DNA from: Fusobacterium sp. FSA-380-WT-3A
Lineage (GTDB): Bacteria > Fusobacteriota > Fusobacteriia > Fusobacteriales > Fusobacteriaceae
Length of the DNA stretch: 41,598 nucleotides
Assembly (NCBI RefSeq): GCF_012843705.1
Contig: NZ_JABAFQ010000017.1
Location: forward strand, 1 to 41,598
Direction: 5' to 3'
Part shown: piece by piece, positions 1 through 7,249 of the stretch
How the letters are laid out: every line of letters begins with the position of its first letter
Numbering within the stretch: position 1 is the stretch's first letter
Notes under the pieces: model-generated
What the model was told of the DNA's origin: nothing
Seen by the model: only the letters and a program-made list of their open reading frames with translations
Database searches by the model: none
Translations under genes and position numbers: made by a program

Positions 1-81
1 TCTACTTATTTTTGTCTATTTTCATATAAAAAATTAAAAAATTTTTATATAAAATCAATTTATAATTTCCTTAGAAAAAAT

Positions 82-109
82 AAAAGTCTAAGATAAATCT
101 TAGACTTTT
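82..109 (-). terminator. Intrinsic terminator of the amino-acid ABC operon
   Basis: A perfect 12-bp stem (82-93 with 98-109, 4-nt loop) lies about 28 bp beyond the stop codon of the receptor gene. On the minus strand it is followed by a T-rich run. It closes the three-gene amino-acid transporter operon. Confidence 0.85.
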
Positions 110-136
110 GTTTCCTTTTATAACTATTACACTAAA

Positions 137-862
137 TTATTTAAAATATTTTTCTAATAATTTTTCAAATTCTCCATTAGATTTTAAAGTTTCTATAGCT
201 TTATTAACATCTTCTAATAATTTTGTATCTTCTTTTCTTACAGCTATTGCGTAATCTTCAGCTTCACCTTTTCCTTCAGCAAGTTTTAATCCAGGATTTT
301 TCTTTACATAGTTTACTGCAGTTTCAGAATCTAATACAACAGCATCTAATTTTCCATTTTGTAAAGCCATTATTCCAGCATAAGCAGCATTATATTTTTC
401 AGAAGGTAATCCCATTTCTGTTATTACTAAATCTCCTGTAAATCCAAGCATAACTCCTATTTTTTTATCTTTTAAATCAGCAAAATCTTTTATATCATTA
501 TTTGATTCTTGTAAAACAATAACTTGATTAGCTGAATAATATGGTTCTGTAAAGTTAACAGATTTTTTTCTTTCATCACTTGCTGTCATTCCAGCTATTA
601 CTAAATCAACTTTTTTAGATTGAAGAGCTGGTAATAATCCGTCAAAACTCATATCTTTCATAACTACTTCTCTTCCTAACTCTTTTCCAATAGCATTAAT
701 AAGGTCAATGTCAAACCCTACCATTTTTCCCTCTTCTAAATATTCAAATGGTGGAAATTCAGCATTAGTTCCTACATAGATAGCTTTTTTCTCTTCTTTT
801 CCACAAGCAAAAAACATTAACATTGTTAAAACAAGACCACAAACCTTTAAAACTTTTTTCAT
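137..862 (-). CDS. Polar amino-acid ABC transporter substrate-binding lipoprotein
   Basis: Extracytoplasmic receptor that captures an amino acid for the permease and ATPase encoded upstream. The first 20 residues form a lipoprotein signal peptide ending in a lipobox (LMFFAC, Cys20 acylated). The rest is a family 3 periplasmic-binding fold: NAEFPPFEY near the N-terminus, a GFDIDL segment, and the hinge region GMTASDERK. At 241 aa it has the usual length for GlnH/HisJ/ArtJ-like receptors. A GGAGGAAAG ribosome binding site fixes the start. It is the last gene of a permease-ATPase-receptor operon. The bound amino acid cannot be told from sequence; glutamine, arginine, lysine, histidine and cystine receptors all share these features. 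Confidence 0.92.
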   Translation of the reverse strand: MKKVLKVCGLVLTMLMFFACGKEEKKAIYVGTNAEFPPFEYLEEGKMVGFDIDLINAIGKELGREVVMKDMSFDGLLPALQSKKVDLVIAGMTASDERKKSVNFTEPYYSANQVIVLQESNNDIKDFADLKDKKIGVMLGFTGDLVITEMGLPSEKYNAAYAGIMALQNGKLDAVVLDSETAVNYVKKNPGLKLAEGKGEAEDYAIAVRKEDTKLLEDVNKAIETLKSNGEFEKLLEKYFK

Positions 863-896
863 ATTCTTTCCTCCATATATAATTTAATAAAATTTG

Positions 897-1625
897 TTAA
901 CGATTTAAAACTTTATTTAAGAATTCCTTAGTTCTTTCATGTTTTGGATTTCCAAATATAACTTCTGGAGAATCATCTTCTAATATTGTTCCTCTGTCCA
1001 TGAAAAACACTCTATCAGCTACATTTTTAGCAAATCCCATTTCATGAGTTACTATTATCATTGTCATTCCCTCATCAGCTAACTCTCTCATAACATCAAG
1101 AACTTCTTTTATCATTTCTGGGTCTAGAGCTGATGTTGGTTCGTCAAAAAGAATTACTTCTGGGTCCATAGCAAGAGTTCTCGCTATGGCTATTCTTTGT
1201 TTTTGTCCTCCTGATAATTGGTCAGGATAAGCATTTTCTTTATCAGCTAAACCTACTTTTTTTAATAATTTTCTTGCTTTCTCATTAATTTCCTCTAATT
1301 TTGCATTTTTTACTTTTAAAGGAGATAAAGTTAAATTTTCTAAAACTGTTTTATGAGGAAAAAGATTGAAATGTTGGAAAACCATTCCAACTTTCTCTCT
1401 AATTTTATTTATATCTGTTTTATCGTCCATTAAATTTTGATTATTAATATAGATTGCTCCACCTGTAGGCTCCTCTAATTTATTAAGACATCTTAAGAAG
1501 GTAGATTTTCCACTTCCAGATGGTCCAATTATAGCTATAACTTCACCTTTTTTTATTCCTACTGATATATCTTTTAAAACTTCTAATTTTCCAAAACTTT
1601 TATATAAATGTTCTACCTTAATCAC
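897..1625 (-). CDS. Polar amino-acid ABC transporter ATP-binding protein (GlnQ-like)
   Basis: Cytoplasmic ATPase that powers amino-acid uptake. It has all ABC motifs: Walker [10 protein letters not shown] near residue 35, Q-loop in [11 protein letters not shown], signature LSGGQKQR, Walker [13 protein letters not shown], and the switch His in VTHEMGFA. The FQHFNLFPH and EMGFA segments are typical of the PAAT (GlnQ/HisP/ArtP) subfamily. The start codon is GTG, embedded in the last codons of the permease gene (8-nt overlap), so the two are translationally coupled. 242 aa is the normal length. Confidence 0.93.
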   Translation of the reverse strand: MIKVEHLYKSFGKLEVLKDISVGIKKGEVIAIIGPSGSGKSTFLRCLNKLEEPTGGAIYINNQNLMDDKTDINKIREKVGMVFQHFNLFPHKTVLENLTLSPLKVKNAKLEEINEKARKLLKKVGLADKENAYPDQLSGGQKQRIAIARTLAMDPEVILFDEPTSALDPEMIKEVLDVMRELADEGMTMIIVTHEMGFAKNVADRVFFMDRGTILEDDSPEVIFGNPKHERTKEFLNKVLNR

Positions 1626-2334
1626 TTACTTTCAACCCCTTTTCAACATTTCTCATAATCTTAGTAAAGATTCCTACCATTATTAAATATATTAAACCAA
1701 CAGCTAATAATGGCTCTACTCCTCTATAAGTTTGGCTAGTAATTATATTTGCTGAACGAAGTAAATCTACTCCACCTATAAATCCTACTATTGATGTTTC
1801 TTTTAATAATGTAATAAATTCACTAACAAGAGCTGGTAAAATTTTTCTTATAGCTTGAGGAATTATAACTTCTTTCATAGCTATATGATAAGGCATTCCT
1901 AAAGCTCTTGCTGCTTCCATTTGTCCTTTATCAAGTCCCTCAATTCCTGCTCTAATTATTTCACAAACATAAGCTCCTGAGTTTATTCCAAAAGCAATTC
2001 CTGCTATTAAAAATACAGGCATATCTCTAAAACCAGCAAAAATAATATTTGCTAATATCATAAGTTGAACTACTGCTGGAGTTCCTCTTATTATATCTGT
2101 GTATAAAATTGATAAATTTGTTAGTGGAGTCCAATTTTTCCATTTTTTATTTTGACTATGTTTAAATGGACGAAAATTACAAATTCTCATAATTGCAGCT
2201 AAAATTCCTAAGATAATTCCTAAGATAGCTGAAAATAATGTCACTCCTACTGAAAAGGAAAGACCTTGTATCATATATTGATATCTTTCTCCTTCTATAA
2301 AAATCTCTTTTAATACTGTTAAGTACTCTGTCAT
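1618..2334 (-). CDS. Polar amino-acid ABC transporter permease
   Basis: Inner-membrane channel of the HisM/GlnP type, first gene of the operon. It shows several hydrophobic helices and the EAA loop [22 protein letters not shown], which contacts the ATPase. The [14 protein letters not shown] segment is the hallmark of the His/Glu/Gln/Arg permease family. 238 aa, slightly longer than average because of a polar insert (around residues 50-70) after the second helix. Only one permease gene is present, so the channel is presumably a homodimer. It is preceded by a long leader containing an intrinsic terminator (2379-2412), suggesting premature termination control. Confidence 0.92.
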   Translation of the reverse strand: MTEYLTVLKEIFIEGERYQYMIQGLSFSVGVTLFSAILGIILGILAAIMRICNFRPFKHSQNKKWKNWTPLTNLSILYTDIIRGTPAVVQLMILANIIFAGFRDMPVFLIAGIAFGINSGAYVCEIIRAGIEGLDKGQMEAARALGMPYHIAMKEVIIPQAIRKILPALVSEFITLLKETSIVGFIGGVDLLRSANIITSQTYRGVEPLLAVGLIYLIMVGIFTKIMRNVEKGLKVSD

Positions 2335-2378
2335 TTTTCCTCCTAAAAATATATATAAAATTTTAAATTTTTTAACTT

Positions 2379-2412
2379 AAAAAAAATAGCTTAGTTTCTC
2401 TTGAAACTAAGC
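2379..2412 (-). terminator. Leader terminator (putative attenuator) before the amino-acid ABC operon
   Basis: A perfect 10-bp stem (2389-2398 with 2403-2412, 4-nt loop) is followed on the minus strand by TA and eight T. It lies about 45 nt upstream of the permease start and downstream of a good promoter (2605-2633), so it would cut short transcripts of this operon. The 3' arm contains AAACUAA, complementary to UUAGUUU at 2479-2485 in the same leader, a possible antiterminator pairing. It could also stop read-through from the gene ending at 2642. Confidence 0.75.
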
Positions 2413-2598
2413 CTTAACATCTTAATCAAAAATAACCTGTGGTTATAATTATGCTCATAGGAAATCCCTAATCTTTACAAACTAAAATAGATATTTTTGG
2501 ACAAGTTCAAAGAAACGATATTAAATTTCGTTTAAAATTTTCTATTCCTTTCTTGCCTCGTCATAAATAACATAGTGATTCCCCCAATTATTTTTTAT
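2413..2598 (-). promoter_or_regulatory. Structured 5' leader of the amino-acid ABC operon, class not recognised
   Basis: About 185 nt lie between the predicted transcription start (near 2598) and the leader terminator. Small hairpins are visible: AAACGA/TCGTTT (2513-2518 with 2528-2533) and ATAACC/GGTTAT around 2430-2446. Two short ORFs are possible on the minus strand. One is 2532-2573 (13 codons, MLFMTRQERNRKF) after a GGGGG box; the other is 2426-2458 (10 codons, MSIIITTGYF) after AGGGA. Either could be a leader peptide, or the leader could be a metabolite-binding RNA. I could not match the conserved cores of lysine, glycine, SAM or T-box leaders. Confidence 0.5.
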
Positions 2599-2604
2599 TA
2601 ACTA

Positions 2605-2633
2605 ATAGTATCAAATAAATTCTCTTTTGTCAA
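2605..2633 (-). promoter_or_regulatory. Sigma-70-type promoter for the amino-acid ABC operon leader
   Basis: TTGACA (2628-2633), a 17-bp spacer and TACTAT (2605-2610), with TGA directly before the -10. It sits just after the stop codon of the upstream gene (2642), so the leader and operon have their own promoter. Confidence 0.8.
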
Positions 2634-2641
2634 TAATTTAT

Positions 2642-3091
2642 TTAACTTTTTTCTATTTTTACAACAGTCCCACTAACTATTATTCCAATTCTATTTTTAT
2701 CAAATTCTGTATAACTTAAATCTACTCCAATAATGGCATTTCCACCTTTAAGCATAGCATCATATTTTAATTTATCCATTGCAAATTTTTTACCTTTAGC
2801 TAATTTTTCTTCAAATCCAGAAGACCTAGCTCCAAATAAGTCTGATATATTTCCCTCTACCTCTGAAAATATTCCTGTTCCTATAACTACTTCTGCACTA
2901 TCAATATCTATATAGTCTACAACTTTGTATCCCTCAATATTATTAGTTGTGGTAATTTTTATTGTAGAAATTCTTTTTTCAATCTCTTCCTTTCCACAGT
3001 CAGCACAATATTCTTCATTTCCAATTTTATAAAAAGTTATAGATTTAAAAAATCCAGCTTCTTTTCCACATTTTGCACATCTCTTTCCCAT
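2642..3091 (-). CDS. Zinc-ribbon plus YbjQ-family (UPF0145) protein
   Basis: A 149-aa cytoplasmic protein with two parts. Residues 1-40 hold two CxxC pairs (CAKC near residue 5 and CADC near residue 29), a small zinc ribbon. Residues 45-149 match the YbjQ/DUF74 fold: the GYKVVDYIDI start, a central helix with FAMDKLKYDAMLKGGNAIIGVDLSY, and a final strand IIVSGTVVKIE. YbjQ proteins form pentameric rings and are often annotated as heavy-metal-binding, but their function is not established. The start follows AAGGAGGAAAT. It is co-directional with the DUF554 gene (9 bp gap), so the two are probably co-transcribed. Confidence 0.85.
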   Translation of the reverse strand: MGKRCAKCGKEAGFFKSITFYKIGNEEYCADCGKEEIEKRISTIKITTTNNIEGYKVVDYIDIDSAEVVIGTGIFSEVEGNISDLFGARSSGFEEKLAKGKKFAMDKLKYDAMLKGGNAIIGVDLSYTEFDKNRIGIIVSGTVVKIEKS

Positions 3092-3100
3092 ATTTCCTCC

Positions 3101-3793
3101 TTAAAATAATCTCATTATTAATGAAAAGATAATTGGTAAAAACATTCCTGGAAGCATATTAGTAACTTTTAAATATTTTTCTCCAAATATTAAAGTTAAA
3201 CCTAATCCTGTTAAAATTGCTCCCCCAACTGCTGTTACATCTCCCATTACTTCTGGGGTTGTAACAACTTTTAAAATATTTCCCATACAAAACATCAATC
3301 CTTGATAAAGTACAACTATTATTCCTGAAAAAATAACCCCTATTCCATAAGTAGAGGCTAACATCATAGACATCACTCCATCTAATATTGATTTTATATA
3401 AATTAAATTTCCATCTCCATTTAATGCTATTTTTACAGGTCCTAATATTGCCATTGAACCTACACAAAATATTAAAGTTGAAGTTACAAAACCTTTTATC
3501 ATTCCTCCCTCTTCTTTTTCTTTACTAAACTTTTCTTGTAATAATTTTCCTATATTTTTTAATTTTCCATCTAAATCAAATTTTTCTCCAATTACAACTC
3601 CTATTACTAAATATATTGCTACATACATTCCATTTTTAAAAGTTAAAGCATCTTTTAGACCCATTATAAAAGTAAAAAGTCCTAATATTTTTATTATTGA
3701 TTCAGATATTTCTTTAGATAAAGTTTTTCTAAAGATATATCCTAGTAAAGTTCCCAAAACTATAGTCAATCCATTTAAAAGAATTATAAACAT
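3101..3793 (-). CDS. DUF554 family integral membrane protein
   Basis: A 230-aa membrane protein with about six hydrophobic helices. It matches the DUF554 (YdfK/YqgA) family by its opening GLTIVLGTLLGYIFRK, the GLFTFIMGLKDAL helix, the VIGVVIGEKFDLD segment, and the conserved FVTSTLIFCVGSMAILGPVK and GGAILTGLGLTLI helices. Transport or signalling roles have been suggested for the family but none is established. The ribosome binding site AAGGAGGGAGAG supports the ATG start. It is divergent from the threonine aldolase gene and is the first gene of a two-gene unit with the YbjQ gene. Confidence 0.88.
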   Translation of the reverse strand: MFIILLNGLTIVLGTLLGYIFRKTLSKEISESIIKILGLFTFIMGLKDALTFKNGMYVAIYLVIGVVIGEKFDLDGKLKNIGKLLQEKFSKEKEEGGMIKGFVTSTLIFCVGSMAILGPVKIALNGDGNLIYIKSILDGVMSMMLASTYGIGVIFSGIIVVLYQGLMFCMGNILKVVTTPEVMGDVTAVGGAILTGLGLTLIFGEKYLKVTNMLPGMFLPIIFSLIMRLF

Positions 3794-3863
3794 CTCTCCC
3801 TCCTTATAAACTTTTTATCTTAATGAATATTATAACAAATTTTTTTAAATTTCAATATTTTTC

Positions 3864-3892
3864 TTTAATTTCTAAAAAATTAGTGATATAAT
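3864..3892 (+). promoter_or_regulatory. Promoter for the threonine aldolase operon
   Basis: TTTAAT (3864-3869), 17-bp spacer, TATAAT (3887-3892) with TGA before the -10. The -35 is weak but the extended -10 is good. The predicted start is about 25 nt upstream of the ATG. Confidence 0.6.
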
Positions 3893-3923
3893 TTCTATAA
3901 TTTTAAAAGTAAAGGTGATAAAT

Positions 3924-4955
3924 ATGATTAGTTTCAATAATGATTATAGCGAAGGAGCTCATCCTAATATATTAAATGCTCTTATAGAAACAAACTTTGA
4001 ACAAACAGATGGATATGGAGAAGATTATTATACTAACTTAGCTTATGAAAAAATTAAAACTGCTCTTAATTGTGGTGATTCCCATATTAGATTTTTAGTT
4101 GGAGGTACACAAACTAATCTTGTGGTTATCTCTCATCTTCTAAGACCTCATCAAGCTGTTATATCTTCTGATGTTGGTCATATTAATGTACATGAAACAG
4201 GAGCTATTGAAGGAACAGGACATAAAGTTCTTACTACAGAAAAAATAAAAGATGGTAAATTAACTCCTGAAACAATAAAAAAAGTTTTAGATATCCATAC
4301 TGATGCCCATATGGTACAACCTAAAATGGTTTATTTATCAAACCCAAATGAATTAGGAGCTATCTATACAAAAGAAGAATTAAAAAATATATATGAATTT
4401 TGTAAAGAAAATAATCTTTATTTCTATATTGATGGAGCTAGACTTTCTTCAGCTTTAGCCTCTGAAAAAAATGATATAGATTTATCTGATTACAAAGATT
4501 TATGTGATATTTTATACATAGGAGCTACAAAATCTGGAGCTTTATTTGGAGAAGCTGTAGTATTTTTCAATCTTTCTCTAGTTGGAGATTTCCAATATTC
4601 TATTAAATTAAGAGGGGCTTTACTTGCTAAAGGTAGATTACTTGGAATTCAATTTAATGAGTTATTTAAAAATAATTTATTTATAGAGATTGGAAAACAT
4701 GCTAATAAGATGGCAAAAAAAATAAAAGATATATTTGTAAAAAATAATATTCCTTTTGTTGTTGATTCTTATTCTAATCAACTTTTTGTAATTTTTTCTA
4801 ATGAATTAATAAGAAAATTGTCAGATAAATATAGATTTTCTATTATTGAAAAATATGATGAAAATAATACTGTAGTTAGATTTGTTACTTCTTGGGCTAC
4901 AAAAGAAGAAAATGTAGACGAATTTATAAAAGATTTTGAAGAAATTATTAAATAG
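3924..4955 (+). CDS. Low-specificity threonine aldolase (PLP-dependent)
   Basis: Cytoplasmic PLP enzyme cleaving threonine or allo-threonine to glycine and acetaldehyde. Fold-type I features: GGTQTNLV, the DVGHINVHETGAIE segment that stacks on the cofactor, the IDGARLSSAL motif whose Asp contacts the pyridine nitrogen, and the Schiff-base Lys in GATKSGALFGEA. About 343 aa, the family's usual size. An upstream in-frame GTG at 3915 lies inside the AAAGGTGAT ribosome binding site, so the ATG at 3924 is the better start. Followed 10 bp later by a Nudix hydrolase in one operon. Some related beta-eliminating lyases share the fold, so the exact substrate is inferred. Confidence 0.9.
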   Translation: MISFNNDYSEGAHPNILNALIETNFEQTDGYGEDYYTNLAYEKIKTALNCGDSHIRFLVGGTQTNLVVISHLLRPHQAVISSDVGHINVHETGAIEGTGHKVLTTEKIKDGKLTPETIKKVLDIHTDAHMVQPKMVYLSNPNELGAIYTKEELKNIYEFCKENNLYFYIDGARLSSALASEKNDIDLSDYKDLCDILYIGATKSGALFGEAVVFFNLSLVGDFQYSIKLRGALLAKGRLLGIQFNELFKNNLFIEIGKHANKMAKKIKDIFVKNNIPFVVDSYSNQLFVIFSNELIRKLSDKYRFSIIEKYDENNTVVRFVTSWATKEENVDEFIKDFEEIIK

Positions 4956-4965
4956 GTGATTTTTT

Positions 4966-5607
4966 ATGGAAAATAAAAAATTGACAGAATTATTAAATCT
5001 TGTTAAAAGAAATATAACTCTTTCTGATTTAGGTATTCTATATGCTCACAATGGTTATGATGATGAAAGATATAGAGAGCTTAAAGAGATTAATTTAGAA
5101 ATTTTAGATATTTTAACAGATGAAAATGTAAATTTAGAAAAGTTACATGATTTTTATTTACCTATAAGTGAATATCCAACTCCAAAAGTAGAAGTGAGAG
5201 GACTTCTTCTTAATGAAAATGATGAAGTTTTAATGGTGGAAGAAAAATTAGACCCTGGTAAATGGTCTATCCCTGGTGGTTGGTGTGATATTGGTTTTTC
5301 TCCAAAAGAAGTTATGATTAAAGAAATGAAAGAGGAAACAGGTTTAGATGTAGAAATTGTAAAAGTACTTGCTATTTTTGATAAAAAGTTTCACAACCAC
5401 CCTGCTGATACTTTTTATACTTATAAAATAGCTTTTCTTTGTAAAAAATTAGATGGTAATTTAAAAACAACTTTTGATATTACTAATGTTAAATTTTTTA
5501 AATTAGATAATCTTCCTCCTCTATCTACTTATAGAATTTTAGAAGAACAAATTAAAACTTTAGTCAATTTAGCTAAAGATGAAAATTCTAAGACTTATTT
5601 TGAATAA
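4966..5607 (+). CDS. Nudix hydrolase (ADP-ribose pyrophosphatase-like, YjhB type)
   Basis: A 213-aa cytoplasmic enzyme predicted to hydrolyse nucleoside diphosphates linked to another group. Residues 1-65 form the helical N-terminal domain typical of this subgroup (RYRELKEINLEIL). The Nudix domain follows, with GKWSIPGGWCDIGFSPKEV and the box KEMKEETGL. The usual Glu after the first glycine segment is Phe here (GF), which fits the GWxDxGxSPxE form of this subfamily rather than decay. The ribosome binding site AGGTGAT overlaps the stop of the threonine aldolase gene, indicating coupling. Substrate not predictable. Confidence 0.88.
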   Translation: MENKKLTELLNLVKRNITLSDLGILYAHNGYDDERYRELKEINLEILDILTDENVNLEKLHDFYLPISEYPTPKVEVRGLLLNENDEVLMVEEKLDPGKWSIPGGWCDIGFSPKEVMIKEMKEETGLDVEIVKVLAIFDKKFHNHPADTFYTYKIAFLCKKLDGNLKTTFDITNVKFFKLDNLPPLSTYRILEEQIKTLVNLAKDENSKTYFE

Positions 5608-5620
5608 AAATTTAAAATGT

Positions 5621-5649
5621 TTTACAAGTAAAAAATAAAATGATATAAT
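5621..5649 (+). promoter_or_regulatory. Strong promoter of a candidate small RNA
   Basis: TTTACA (5621-5626), a 17-bp spacer and a perfect TATAAT (5644-5649), again with TGA before the -10. It lies just after the Nudix gene's stop and points into a region with no ORF. The predicted start (about 5656) falls exactly at the base of a long hairpin. Confidence 0.7.
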
Positions 5650-5655
5650 TTTATT

Positions 5656-5840
5656 AGGAAAAATATTTTTTATTTTAAATTTTTTTGTCTGGCGAAAAAT
5701 ATTTTTTTCCTAGAAAAATGGAAGTTTTAACTTCTGAAAATAATTATTAAGTATACAACCTATTAATCTATAATAAAAAATCACTCTTTTTAATCTAAGG
5801 TATAAGTTATAACCCTTAATTTATGAGTGATTTTTTAATT
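5656..5840 (+). ncRNA. Candidate intergenic small RNA, about 185 nt
   Basis: This gene-free stretch between convergent genes has a near-consensus promoter and ends in a strong terminator. The predicted RNA would begin with a long AU-rich hairpin: 5655-5670 pairs with 5695-5712, with a small U bulge, and the loop carries GUCUGGCG. A short hairpin GAAGU/ACUUC follows (5721-5734), then a single-stranded stretch around 5737-5774, then the terminator hairpin. No ORF with a ribosome binding site was seen. The layout resembles trans-acting small RNAs, but the family is not recognised; it lacks the end-to-end closing stem expected of 6S RNA. Confidence 0.5.
5775..5836. terminator. Bidirectional terminator between convergent units
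   Basis: A perfect 12-bp outer stem (5775-5786 with 5825-5836) with A/T runs on both sides encloses a 38-nt apical part that has its own small hairpin (TAAGG/CCTTA). It can end the small RNA on the plus strand and the beta-helix gene on the minus strand. Confidence 0.8.
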
Positions 5841-5942
5841 TTATATTTTTAATTACTTATTTTTATTGATATTAAGAAAATAAAATCCCTTGATTTTTAT
5901 ATATAATATATAGTTTTTACCCCATTTATTACTAGATTTTCT

Positions 5943-7031
5943 CTATTCTTTCCCTCTAACATTTTCATATAAAACTGAGCTAACACTATTATTATAATTT
6001 GGAATGTTTTTAATAGGTTTATTAAAAAAATTTATATCTTTAAATTTACACTCAGTTACATTTTCCTCAAATACATTAGCTGTATCTATTGTAGAATTAC
6101 TGAAATAAATTCCTTTACAATCTTTTAAATAAATATCTCCATAATAAAGGCTAATTCCCTCAAATAAAAACTCTCCCACATTAGGACTATCCACAACTAT
6201 TGCATATTTTGTATTATGTTTTATTGAAGTAGCAGCAATTAAACCATGGGCGTCATTTTCTCCCTTTCCTATCTCTACTCCAATTTCATTATTACAGATA
6301 TTTCCACCTACAAAATGAGTATTTCCTCCAATAATTTTTAAAGCAATTTGATTTTCTGATAAAGTACAATTTGTAAAAGTAGAAAATTCCCCTCTGACAT
6401 CTACATAAATTCCTACCTCACACTTATTGGCAAAAAGATTTGTTATTTGATTTCCACTATGGTTTCCTACTGAACGACCAAATAATAATCCTTTTTTATA
6501 ATTTTTTATTTGAATATTATTAATCATATTATTAAACCCTTGAGTAAAGTCTATTGCTGTTCCCTGTACTTGAGAATTTTCAAAAAATAAATTTTCAATA
6601 ATATTATTATCACTACATTTTATAATTACAACATCTGAATTTGTGCTTATTACTGCTCCATTTCCTTTTAAAACTTGATATTTATTTAAAAATAATGTTG
6701 AATTTATAATATAATTTTTTCTTGATAGATTAACTGTAACTTTTGTATTAAATGCCTTTTTAAAAGCTTCTGTATCATCTGTTACTCCATCACCTTTAGC
6801 TCCAAACCAACTAATTTTTACCTCTCCATCACAAATAATATTTCCATAAAGTCCATTATCTAGTTTTATTCCACTTCCATTATCTGTATCAGATATTATT
6901 CTTTTATGCTCTGCTCCATCATAATTTGAATAATATCCTAAAACTTTAACAATATCCCCTTTGGAAAGATTTAATTTCTTTAATTCTACAACAGTATTTA
7001 CTTCTAATTGCATTTTATCATCTCTTTTCAT
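5943..7031 (-). CDS. Right-handed beta-helix protein (pectate-lyase/tailspike-like)
   Basis: A 362-aa protein without signal peptide or membrane helix. Residues 8-70 form an N-terminal domain (LSKGDIVKVLGYY, then DNGLYGNIICDG) like those at the start of phage tail-spike or polysaccharide-depolymerase beta-helices. FGAKGDGVTDDTEAF (about 77-91) is the hallmark of the pectate-lyase-3 superfamily. The rest is a series of short Asn/Gly/Ile-rich turns typical of a parallel beta-helix. A second ATG at 7013 is also a possible start; the site before 7031 is poor. There are no phage genes around it, so it is an isolated gene, perhaps a phage relic or a surface-polysaccharide enzyme released by lysis. 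Substrate unknown. Confidence 0.78.
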   Translation of the reverse strand: MKRDDKMQLEVNTVVELKKLNLSKGDIVKVLGYYSNYDGAEHKRIISDTDNGSGIKLDNGLYGNIICDGEVKISWFGAKGDGVTDDTEAFKKAFNTKVTVNLSRKNYIINSTLFLNKYQVLKGNGAVISTNSDVVIIKCSDNNIIENLFFENSQVQGTAIDFTQGFNNMINNIQIKNYKKGLLFGRSVGNHSGNQITNLFANKCEVGIYVDVRGEFSTFTNCTLSENQIALKIIGGNTHFVGGNICNNEIGVEIGKGENDAHGLIAATSIKHNTKYAIVVDSPNVGEFLFEGISLYYGDIYLKDCKGIYFSNSTIDTANVFEENVTECKFKDINFFNKPIKNIPNYNNSVSSVLYENVRGKE

Positions 7032-7054
7032 TAGATTTTTTCTTTATAAATAAT

Positions 7055-7083
7055 ATAATAACAAATTCAAAAATATAGTACAA
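7055..7083 (-). promoter_or_regulatory. Probable promoter of the beta-helix gene
   Basis: On the minus strand TTGTAC (7078-7083), a 17-bp spacer and TATTAT (7055-7060). It sits between the terminator in repeat copy A and the gene, so the gene appears to be a single-gene unit. Confidence 0.5.
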
Positions 7084-7091
7084 TAAAAATT

Positions 7092-7165
7092 TATAAAAAA
7101 AGGAACTATTAAATTAACTTTAATAGCTCCTAAAATTATTATCTTAAAACTTCCTTTAAATGTAT
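7092..7165 (-). repeat. 74-bp perfect direct repeat, copy A
   Basis: Identical over 74 bp, same orientation, to 16317-16390. The repeat carries an intrinsic terminator plus the last codons (HLKEVLR and stop) of the YczE-like gene that is intact at copy B. Upstream of the match copy A has no open frame: an in-frame TAA occurs four codons before the matching region. It is therefore a detached copy of a gene's 3' end. The two copies bracket about 9.2 kb. Confidence 0.95.
7101..7131 (-). terminator. Intrinsic terminator within repeat copy A
   Basis: A 13-bp stem with one G-U pair on the RNA (7101-7113 with 7119-7131, loop of 5) followed on the minus strand by seven T (7095-7101). It now serves as the terminator for the EamA gene ending at 7250. 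Confidence 0.8.
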
Positions 7166-7249
7166 TAATTTTCTTTAATCCAATTCAATAACTTTAAAAA
7201 TAATTTTCATATTTTTATTATATATTTTTCTTCATTTAATAATTAAATA

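Noticed and set aside
20-55. AT-only inverted repeat at the left edge
   Set aside because: ATATAAAAA/TTTTTATAT symmetry occurs, but with no G/C pairs and such AT-rich DNA it is likely chance.
2413-2598. Lysine riboswitch, glycine riboswitch or T-box before the amino-acid ABC operon
   Set aside because: GACGAGGC near 2556 vaguely recalls the lysine-riboswitch start, but the rest of its conserved core (AGUA, GAAGG, CUGUC/GGAGAGCUAUC) is absent; no glycine core and no UGGNACCGCG T-box sequence precede the terminator.
3159-3467. A second 102-codon frame within the DUF554 gene
   Set aside because: Translation is rich in Asn, Ser, Trp and Cys with no family resemblance; the overlapping frame on the same strand is a coherent membrane protein with a good start.
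5656-5840. 6S RNA identity for the candidate small RNA
   Set aside because: Length is right, but the 5' end pairs with an internal segment rather than with the 3' end, and there is no large central bubble flanked by long closing stems.
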